Shown here: in pieces, positions 1 to 6,200 of the stretch
Numbering within the stretch: position 1 is the first letter of the stretch
How the letters are laid out: each line of letters starts with the position of its first letter
Assembly (NCBI GenBank): GCA_026000945.1
Contig: BNZI01000025.1
Location: 1-8,518 of the forward strand
Direction: 5' to 3'
DNA from: Clostridia bacterium
Lineage (GTDB): Bacteria; Bacillota; Clostridia; Lachnospirales; Lachnospiraceae
DNA: 8,518 bases
Program-made: the position numbers and the translations under genes
The notes under the pieces: model-generated
Told to the model about the DNA's origin: nothing
Database searches by the model: none
What the model saw: the letters and a program-made list of their open reading frames with translations, nothing else

Positions 1-182
1 TTTCCAAATTTATATATATTGCGCTAATGGATACCGGACAGCACACCAAAGCTTTTCATCGCCTTTGATCTAAAATGTCACACGAACCCCAATATATACT
101 TTGCTACTATAACATAAGAAAAAATGAGAGTCAAGCAGAGATCCCTATAGAAATTTCGCCTTTAAAATATCCATTATTTCCC

Positions 183-211
183 TTAGTAAAAAACGTTAAA
201 TCTAGCATACT
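183..211 (+). promoter_or_regulatory. Weak candidate promoter for the small helical-protein gene
   Basis: A TTAGTA hexamer at 183-188 and a CATACT hexamer at 206-211 are 17 bp apart, the spacing of a housekeeping sigma promoter. Transcription would start about 20 bases before the start codon at 237. Neither hexamer matches the consensus well. CATACTA also resembles the -10 of late sporulation sigma factors, but the -35 side does not support that firmly. It is the best candidate I see in 1-236, not a secure call. Confidence 0.22.
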
Positions 212-221
212 AAGGGGCATT

Positions 222-228
222 GGAGGTG
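222..228 (+). promoter_or_regulatory. Ribosome binding site that fixes the start at 237
   Basis: GGAGGTG lies 8 bases before the ATG at 237, which is near-ideal spacing. The in-frame ATG at 75 has no comparable site upstream, so this element decides the start. Confidence 0.85.
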
Positions 229-236
229 TAATCTAT

Positions 237-665
237 ATGAATCAAGAGTTATCCGTCTTAAACCAAATTCGCCAAAGTGCCCAGTCTGGTCGTGACAATA
301 CCAGCCATCTCATTCAAATTTCAGATAATACAAGATTTCGCCATGCTTTGGACCAGCAGCTTCGTGTTTACGAAAACGTCTGCGCAAACGCCGATCGCAT
401 CATCAAATCTTACGGTAGAGAACCGGGTATTGTACACCCAATTTATAAAGTGGGTTCTTATTTTTCTTCCAGTTTTAAAGCAATGGTAGACCATTCCCTA
501 TCTAGTTTAGCTGAAATCAGCATTGAAAATAGCACAAGTTGTATGACTAGTTTAACACGGACATTACATGATTGCAGGAATAGCAAAAAAGAAGTCGTAG
601 ACCTAGCAAACAATCTGATACACAGCGAAGAAAAACATATTGAAGAAATGAAGAAATTCTTATAA
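237..665 (+). CDS. Small helical protein of unknown function (142 aa)
   Basis: The start at ATG 237 is chosen because of the strong GGAGGTG site 8 bases upstream. The frame is open back to an ATG at 75, but those 54 extra codons have no ribosome binding site and an unconvincing composition. The 142-residue product has no signal peptide or membrane segment, so it is probably cytoplasmic. It reads as four amphipathic helices: about 1-28, 31-60, 75-112 and 116-141, with a Gly/Pro-rich break at 60-73. The last helix is rich in Glu, His and Lys (HSEEKHIEEMKKFL). This pattern resembles short four-helix, ferritin-like hypothetical proteins of Clostridia, recalled from memory and not verified. A clear set of Glu/His metal ligands is not evident, so no enzymatic role is proposed. 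It stands alone, converging on the wall-repeat gene, and ends about 80 bp before a shared terminator. Confidence 0.8.
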   Translation: MNQELSVLNQIRQSAQSGRDNTSHLIQISDNTRFRHALDQQLRVYENVCANADRIIKSYGREPGIVHPIYKVGSYFSSSFKAMVDHSLSSLAEISIENSTSCMTSLTRTLHDCRNSKKEVVDLANNLIHSEEKHIEEMKKFL

Positions 666-745
666 AGGAAGTATATTCTAAAACTAACACTAGATTTTCT
701 CTAGCAACTAATTTGAATAAAACTCTTAAAAAACTCAGTCGACCG

Positions 746-785
746 AAAGAAAAACTGCATCCCTAATGGAATGCAGTTTTTCTTT
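746..785. terminator. Bidirectional rho-independent terminator between convergent genes
   Basis: There is a perfect 15-bp inverted repeat, 746-760 with 771-785, around a 10-base loop. The arms are A-rich on one side and T-rich on the other, so each strand gives a GC-containing stem (around CTGCAT) followed by a U-rich run. It can end the + strand gene at 665 and, from the other side, the wall-repeat gene whose stop is at 931. Confidence 0.9.
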
Positions 786-803
786 GTCTTCTTGTACTAA
801 CTC

Positions 804-921
804 ATTATATCATGATTGCGAAGTCAATCATGATCACGCCAATTTGAGTGTGCTTGGCACATATCTTCCTAATCAAATTGTGTGCATAAACGATATAATA
901 AGCATTTTTGCTTATTATATC
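804..921 (-). repeat. Structured intergenic repeat, solitary copy (copy 0) after the wall-repeat gene
   Basis: This is one unit of the family also found at 2977-3290. It contains three structured parts. The first is a perfect 10-bp inverted repeat, 809-818 with 825-834. The second is a middle module with outer arms CAATTTGA (840-847) and TCAAATTG (873-880), enclosing the small hairpin TGTGC/GCACA (849-853 with 857-861). The third is a 13-bp hairpin, GATATAATAAGCA (892-904) with its complement (909-921) around four T. It ends 9 bp from the stop codon of the minus-strand gene and before that gene's terminator at 746-785, so it should be transcribed as its 3' untranslated region. The + strand reading frame across it is not conserved between copies. 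Confidence 0.88.
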
Positions 922-930
922 TTAACTCAA

Positions 931-2379
931 TTATACAACATATTTAATGAATTTTCCATTTGCATCAAATTGTGCAAGTCTACCATTATTTACTTCTGAT
1001 ATACCTGTCGCCATCGTACAGTCATCCTTAAAGTAATACCAAGAGCCATCCTCTGCGTATAACCAGCCTTTATATGCTGTACCATACTCTGTGAAATAAT
1101 AAGTTTTACCACTTACCGTTTTTCGAGCATCCGTAAGCATTGAACCATCTTCTGTCAGGTAATACAAGTAGTCACCATGTTCTTTTAAACCTGTATAAGG
1201 GCTTCCATCTTCGTTGAAGTAGTACCATACATCACCAATTTGTTTCCAACCTACTACTCGATATCCGTTGACAAAGTAACCACTTACACCGTCAATAATC
1301 TGTTCACCTTCTGCTGCTTTTCCGTCCCTTTCAAAGAATACGTCTGTGCCATTGATTTCATATTTTCCGGTAACTACTTCACCTGTCCCTGGTTTGCAGT
1401 AGTACCAACGTCCATTTTCATATTTCCAGCTTTCATGAGCTTGACCTGTTTCATATAAGAAATACTTTGCTCCATCAATTGTCTTCCATCCTGACTCTAA
1501 CGGAAAGCCTTTTATTAAGTAAAAAGGTGCATTGTTATAAGTAAACCAACCAGAAGTAGGTGTGCCATCTTCTTCAAAATGCGCCCATACATCTTTAACT
1601 TCTTTACCATTTGCTACTTCCTGTGCAATGAATATCCAACCTTTTACAATTTCTCCACTGTAACGTGTATAGAATGAATAGTCATCTGCCCATCCTTGAT
1701 GACTTAAGCCATTTTCCTCAAAGTAAAATTCTCTGGCTTTTCCACCAATTACGATCTCAACACGTCCAGTTAACAAACCATTTTGACTTACAAAAAGTAA
1801 TTTTCCTTCATTGACACCAGAAGCTTGCAACCAACCTACATACTTGCTTCCATCAGCTAAAACGAAATCCCATTGTCCTGATGTATCGTCCCACTGGCCT
1901 TCTTCGACTACTGCCGGAGGAGTAAGTGTAGAAGGTCCCTGAGAGTCACTTTCTTCACTGGGAGCAGGGGGATTGATTGGCGCTGGAGGAGCTATTGGCA
2001 GCTCTTCTTCTGATGATTCTGTTTCTTCACTTGATTCTATTGATGACTCTGTTTCTTTATCTGTTGAATCAGTTGGTTTTGATAAATCAACTGAGCTTGT
2101 TTCACTTACTGATGTTGATTCTATTGGAGCTGCTGTGTCAGGTGTTGACTCGCCCGGAAGCTCTGGTTCTATTTCAGATGTTGCTTCAATTGGATTGGAG
2201 CCTTCAGATTCTTCTTCGGAAAATTCCACACTTTCCTCTTCGCTCGGAGAACTCTCTCCTGCTACAGCCGTCATCCCATCAGTGAATCCTTGACCAGCAA
2301 ATGCTGTAGCTACTGCCGTAACAGACACTGTACTTAAAACAGCAAATGCCAATACAATTTTTTTGAAATTTTTTTTCAT
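931..2379 (-). CDS. Secreted cell-wall-binding repeat protein with acidic Ser/Glu-rich stalk (482 aa)
   Basis: The start is ATG at 2379: GAGGT lies 9 bases upstream and the product then opens with a classic signal peptide (KKNFKK, a hydrophobic core, likely cleavage after AFA at residue 28). A longer frame begins only at a TTG at 2412. Residues about 41-160 form a low-complexity linker rich in Ser, Glu, Thr and Pro, ending in a Pro-Ala run near 130-140. Residues about 161-482 are a series of aromatic/glycine repeats of the type GW...G.WYYF..DG...TG, as in choline-binding and glucan-binding wall repeats (CW_binding_1 class). Clear ones lie near 298-312, 317-337, 377-398, 400-412, 422-438 and 439-460. 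No catalytic domain, LPXTG motif or C-terminal membrane anchor is seen, so attachment is probably non-covalent. The ligand (choline, glucan or another wall polymer) cannot be told. It has two cysteines, 328 and 454, both within repeats. It is probably an adhesin or surface structural protein. Confidence 0.9.
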   Translation of the reverse strand: MKKNFKKIVLAFAVLSTVSVTAVATAFAGQGFTDGMTAVAGESSPSEEESVEFSEEESEGSNPIEATSEIEPELPGESTPDTAAPIESTSVSETSSVDLSKPTDSTDKETESSIESSEETESSEEELPIAPPAPINPPAPSEESDSQGPSTLTPPAVVEEGQWDDTSGQWDFVLADGSKYVGWLQASGVNEGKLLFVSQNGLLTGRVEIVIGGKAREFYFEENGLSHQGWADDYSFYTRYSGEIVKGWIFIAQEVANGKEVKDVWAHFEEDGTPTSGWFTYNNAPFYLIKGFPLESGWKTIDGAKYFLYETGQAHESWKYENGRWYYCKPGTGEVVTGKYEINGTDVFFERDGKAAEGEQIIDGVSGYFVNGYRVVGWKQIGDVWYYFNEDGSPYTGLKEHGDYLYYLTEDGSMLTDARKTVSGKTYYFTEYGTAYKGWLYAEDGSWYYFKDDCTMATGISEVNNGRLAQFDANGKFIKYVV

Positions 2380-2388
2380 ATATTTTTT

Positions 2389-2397
2389 ACCTCGCCT
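2389..2397 (-). promoter_or_regulatory. Ribosome binding site of the wall-repeat gene
   Basis: Read on the minus strand this is AGGCGAGGT, placing GAGGT 9 bases before the ATG at 2379. It supports that start over the upstream in-frame TTG at 2412. Confidence 0.75.
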
Positions 2398-2463
2398 ATC
2401 CCGCAAACACAAAACCCTATCTAACCAAATCTGATTAGTAGAGTTTTAAAAACTATACTAAGT

Positions 2464-2570
2464 AATCCAGTCGACTACATACCCTCTTTTTTCTCTTTTC
2501 CAACTTTTACAAACAACATTAGGGCATACCGATAGGGTGAAAGAATAACTACTCACCTTATCACTGGATT
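2464..2570 (-). promoter_or_regulatory. Possible structured mRNA leader (three-way junction) of the wall-repeat gene
   Basis: An 8-bp perfect inverted repeat (AATCCAGT 2464-2471 with ACTGGATT 2563-2570) encloses two further pairings. They are a 10-position stem 2531-2540 with 2553-2562 (one mismatch on the minus strand) and a 7-position stem 2479-2485 with 2521-2527 (one G-U on the minus strand). The first inner stem directly abuts the outer one, so the set could fold as a three-way junction between the promoter region and the start codon. I do not recognise a known riboswitch class. Short inverted repeats also arise by chance, so this is a hypothesis. Confidence 0.35.
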
Positions 2571-2580
2571 CTACAATTAG

Positions 2581-2603
2581 CAGTAGGAGTTACACTCCTA
2601 CTG
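2581..2603. repeat. Perfect 10-bp inverted repeat upstream of the wall-repeat gene
   Basis: CAGTAGGAGT and its exact complement ACTCCTACTG flank a 3-base loop. There is no U-tract on either side, so it is not a standard terminator. It could be an operator for a dimeric regulator or a hairpin in the leader RNA. Confidence 0.7.
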
Positions 2604-2612
2604 AATTGACTT

Positions 2613-2650
2613 ACCTTATGTAAACTAACTTACTATATGTAAACTAACTT
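2613..2650 (-). repeat. Tandem 19-bp direct repeat, candidate regulator binding sites
   Basis: Two adjacent 19-bp units, 2613-2631 and 2632-2650, agree at 17 positions. On the minus strand each begins AAGTTAGTTTACATA. They lie about 235-270 bp upstream of the wall-repeat start codon, next to the 2581-2603 palindrome. Adjacent direct repeats near two helical turns apart suit cooperative binding by a response regulator, for example of the LytTR type, but the regulator is not identifiable and no nearby gene encodes one. Confidence 0.55.
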
Positions 2651-2689
2651 TTTATCTTTTTATGTACATTTTTGTTGATATTATCATCT

Positions 2690-2800
2690 TATCATATTCA
2701 TCATTGTATTGCTAGTCTTTTTTTTGAAAGTTTTTTTATTTTTTTTATAAAATTTATAATTTAAATATATTTTGTTATAAAAATGTCGAATATAATCACG
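2690..2800. other. Very AT-rich noncoding block with T/A tracts
   Basis: This stretch is made almost wholly of A and T, with runs of seven to nine T around 2720-2746. It has no gene. On the minus strand it lies upstream of the presumed control region of the wall-repeat gene and may act as an UP-like or curved element. I could not place a convincing -35/-10 pair: a TCGACA hexamer (complement of 2784-2789) has only a poor -10 partner. Confidence 0.4.
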
Positions 2801-2916
2801 TTTATCAAAAAATACTTTACCAAGTACGCCTTAAAGTTTCTTGCTTTAATGTTAAGAATATCCCAGCAAAAAATAAGCATCCTGCCTGCGGTAGTGTGAA
2901 CATACTCTCACTCACA

Positions 2917-2958
2917 TGACACAAAAAACCCGGGGTATACCCCAGGTTTTTTGTGTCA
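2917..2958. terminator. Strong rho-independent terminator of the tlyA-nadK-recX-ileS operon
   Basis: The stem spans 19 positions with one mismatch (2931 against 2944) and a TATA loop. The upper part is GGGG/CCCC, and each strand carries a run of six T after the GC-rich section. On the minus strand it is the first good terminator after the ileS stop at 3295, about 340 bases downstream, with the whole repeat array in between. It could also stop + strand transcription, although no + strand gene precedes it. Confidence 0.9.
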
Positions 2959-2976
2959 ACTCACTTTTATTCACAA

Positions 2977-3089
2977 TTTATACCATGATGACGAAGTAAA
3001 TCATGGTTGCGCCGATTACGGCGAACGTACGTGAAGCAAATTCTTTACGCAATTGTGTGTATAAACGGTATAATAAACGTTTTTTATTT
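2977..3089 (-). repeat. Structured intergenic repeat, tandem copy 1 (subtype A)
   Basis: This 113-bp unit is farthest from ileS. Its first hairpin has arms ACCATGAT (2982-2989) and ATCATGGT (3000-3007). Its middle module has CGCCG-ATTA-CGGCG (3010-3023) and the palindrome ACGTACGT (3025-3032). It ends with the left part of an 11-bp hairpin, GGTATAATAAA (3067-3077), paired with 3087-3097 of the next unit. It is the most worn copy: the inner part of its first hairpin has a mismatch, and it starts with a degenerate TTTATACC. Confidence 0.9.
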
Positions 3090-3201
3090 ATTATACCATG
3101 ATGACAAAGTCAATCATGGTTGCGCCGATTACGGCGAACATATGTGAGCAAATTCTTTACGTAATCGTGTGCATAAACGGTATAATAAACACTTTTTGTT
3201 T
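3090..3201 (-). repeat. Structured intergenic repeat, tandem copy 2 (subtype A)
   Basis: This 112-bp unit has a first hairpin pairing ACCATGAT-GAC (3095-3105) with GTC-A-ATCATGGT (3109-3120), leaving one bulged A and an AAA loop. The middle module can form either CGCCG/CGGCG (3123-3127 with 3132-3136) or the wider pairing CGATTACG (3126-3133) with CGTAATCG (3160-3167), which encloses the palindrome ACATATGT (3138-3145). The unit closes with a perfect 13-bp hairpin, 3179-3191 with 3197-3209, whose right arm runs into copy 3. Confidence 0.92.
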
Positions 3202-3290
3202 ATTATACCATGATGACAAAGTCAATCATGGTCGCACCAATTTGAATGTGCTTTGCACATCAATTTCCTCGGCAAATTGTGTACATCAAC
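3202..3290 (-). repeat. Structured intergenic repeat, tandem copy 3 (subtype B, lacks last hairpin)
   Basis: The first hairpin matches copy 2, but the middle module is the version seen in the solitary copy at 804-921: outer arms CAATTTG (3238-3244) and CAAATTG (3273-3279) around ATGTGC-TTT-GCACAT (3246-3260). Similarity to copy 0 stops at about 3290, just before the position of the last hairpin and 4 bp from the ileS stop codon. The unit nearest the gene is therefore shortened at the gene boundary. Confidence 0.88.
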
Positions 3291-3294
3291 TGTC

Positions 3295-6200
3295 TTAGTT
3301 TTTTCCCACACTCAATTTCACTTCTTCTCCATTGATGTCCCATATTTTCTGGTAGTCTTTTACTAAGCCCTCTTGGCTTCTTACTGCTAATACTTCCTTT
3401 TCGATATCTTCACTGTATTGCTGAAAAATTTCTTTAATTTTTTCATTCCCTTGATAAGCGACCACAATATGATCCATGACTTCAAAGCCAGCTTCTTTTC
3501 TCATCGTTTGAATCTTGCTCACAATCTCCCGCACAAAACCTTCATCTATTAAAGCTTTATTTAACTTGGTATCTAACACTACGGTAATACCCCCGTCTGA
3601 TTCAGAAGTCAAACCGTCTTTTTGCTTACTTTCAATCAATAAATCTTCTTTAGTCAAAACAATATCTGTTTCTTCTAATATATTGCTTAAATGAATTTCC
3701 CCTTTTACTTCTAGCGTGTGAAAAGCTTCTACACCGTCAATTTCTTTTAAGGCTTCCTGAATATTCTTTAATACTTTTCCATACTTCGGACCTACTGTCC
3801 TTAACTGCGGTTTAAATGAATAATCAATAAAGCTAGAAATATCCTGTGCTTTTTCGATTTCTTTGACATTTAATTCATCTCGAATAATTTGCAGATCATC
3901 TAAAGTTAAATCCAAATCACTTTGAAGCCACATTTTCGCCAAAGGTTGACGGTTTTTAATTGCAGCAGTGTTTCTAGCAGCTCTACCCAAACTAACAATT
4001 TTCATAATTTTTTCCATTTTTTCTTCTAAGTCTGGATCAATAAAGTCCTCTTTTACCTGAGGATAATCACAAAGATGTACGCTTAATTCCGCTTGAGAAT
4101 TTTCTTCTCGCACTAAATTTTGGTACATACTTTCTGCCATAAATGGAGTAAAAGGAGCGGAAAGCTTGGACAAAGTAAGCAAAGTTTCATATAAAGCCAA
4201 ATAGGCATGAATTTTATCCCGCTCCATACCTTTAGCCCAAAAACGCTCTCTACCTCTGCGAATATACCACTTGCTTAAATCATCTACAAAACTTTGCAAA
4301 AGTCTTGCGGCTTCTGGAATCTTATATTCCTCCAAAGCTTGATCTACACGTTGAATTAAGGTATTTAATTTAGATAAAAGCCACTTATCCATTACACCAA
4401 GCTGACTTTTATCCAAAGTATAATCTTTACTAGAAAACTGATCAATATTAGCATACAGTACATAAAAAGAATAGGTATTCCACACCGTAGACATAAATTT
4501 ACGTTGACCTTCAATAACTGCTTTAGCAGAAAAACGGTTCGGCAACCATAAAGCGGAATTGCTGTAAAAATACCAACGAATAGCGTCTGCACCATAGGTT
4601 TTTAATGCTTCAAATGGATCTACAGCATTGCCTTTGGATTTGGACATTTTTTGTCCTTGTTCATCTTGCACATGTCCTAGTACCAAAACATTTCGATAAG
4701 GATTTTCATTAAATAAAAGAGTAGATACTGCCAAAAGCGAATAAAACCAACCTCTTGTTTGATCTACTGCTTCTGAAATAAAGTTTGCTGGAAAATTTTG
4801 CTTAAATAATTCTTGATTCTCAAAAGGATAATGATATTGAGCAAAAGGCATCGCTCCAGAATCAAACCAACCATCAATAACTTCCGGTACTCTTTTCATT
4901 TGCTTTTGGCATTTTGGGCAAGTAATCAACACGCGATCCACAAAAGGCTTGTGTAAATCCAAATCTTCCGGATAATTTTGCGCTTTTTCCTTCAACTCCT
5001 GCCTACTGCCGATCGCTTGCTGATGCCCGCACTCACATTCCCAGATATTAAGCGGCGTTCCCCAGTATCGATCACGGCTAATTGCCCAATCCTGTACATT
5101 TTCCAACCAGTCTGCAAATCTTCCTTTTCCGATATTTTCAGGAAACCAATGAATTTTTTGATTATTTCGTAATAAATCTTCTTTTACTTCCGTCATTTTG
5201 ATAAACCAAGAATTTCGAGCATAATATAAAAGCGGTGTATCACAACGCCAGCAATGCGGATAGCTATGTTCTAGAACAGGAGCTGAAAATAATAAACCCC
5301 TCTCTTTTAAATTTTTTAAAATTGCAGGGTCTGCTTCTTTGCAAAAGACACCCGCCCAGTCGGTTTCTTTTTCCATTTCTCCTTTGGAATTCACAAGCTG
5401 TACAAAAGGCAATTGATAATTTTTCCCTACTTTTGCATCATCCGCACCAAAAGCAGGTGCAATATGCACAATTCCTGTACCGTCGCTAAGCGTAACATAC
5501 TCATCACAAGTCACATAATGAGCTTTTTCTTGAACAGAAACAAAAGTATAAAGAGGTTCGTATTCTTTATACTCTAAGTCTTTTCCAATAAAACGTGTTA
5601 AAATTTCTCCTTCATCTTCTAATACTTTTTCTACCAACGCTTCCGCTATATAATAAAATTCCTCATGATACTTTACTTTTACATAAGGCTCTTTCGGATT
5701 TACACAAAGCGCAACGTTTGATGGCAAAGTCCAAGGTGTGGTTGTCCAAACGAGAAAAAAGGTATTTTCTTCCCCTTTTACGGTAAATTTGACAAAAGCG
5801 GAACGTTCTTTTACTTCTTTATAACCTTGTGCTACTTCATGACTGGATAAAGGCGTTTCACAACGGGGACAATATGGAACGATTTTAAAGCCTTTGTATA
5901 ACAAGCCTTTCTCCCAAATTTGCTTTAATGCCCACCATTCCGATTCAATAAAATCATTCTGGTAAGTAATATAAGGATTTTCCATATCAGCCCAAAAACC
6001 GACTGTGTCAGAAAATCCCTCCCACATTCCTTTATATCTCCACACACTTTCTTTGCATTTTTCTATAAATGATTCTAAACCATATCGTTCAATATGTTCT
6101 TTTCCTTCTAAGCCTAAAGCTTTTTCAACTTCCAATTCCACAGGCAAACCATGTGTATCCCAGCCAGCTTTACGAGGTACTTGATAGCCTTTCATGGTTC

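Noticed and set aside
3..68. Possible last 22 codons of an upstream + strand gene, ending in TGA at 66-68
   Set aside because: The frame is open to the left edge and could be a gene tail, but 21 residues with no recognisable motif cannot support a call.
75..236. N-terminal extension of the small helical protein from an ATG at 75
   Set aside because: No ribosome binding site precedes 75, whereas GGAGGTG sits 8 bases before the ATG at 237. The extra 54 residues look like translated promoter-region sequence.
766..999. Open frame of 77 codons on + strand across repeat copy 0
   Set aside because: It starts in the terminator loop, crosses the repeat and runs antisense into the wall-repeat gene. 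The similar peptide in the tandem array arises from shared repeat DNA, not from a conserved protein.
1973..2293. Ser/Asp-rich and Leu-rich open frames on + strand
   Set aside because: They are antisense shadows of the Ser/Glu-rich stalk codons of the wall-repeat gene.
2761..2880. 39-codon minus-strand frame (MLIFCWDILNIK...) in the AT-rich noncoding block
   Set aside because: The only purine-rich motif (GGCAGG) touches the ATG with no spacing, the second half is translated AT-rich DNA, and no known peptide family is recognised.
2977..3290. CRISPR array
   Set aside because: The whole 112-bp unit is repeated, with no alternation of short identical repeats and unique spacers, and no cas genes are present.
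3098..3298. Open frame of 66 codons on + strand across tandem copies 2 and 3
   Set aside because: Repeat periods of 113 and 112 bp break any frame, stops occur in other copies, and there is no ribosome binding site. It is a by-product of the repeat.
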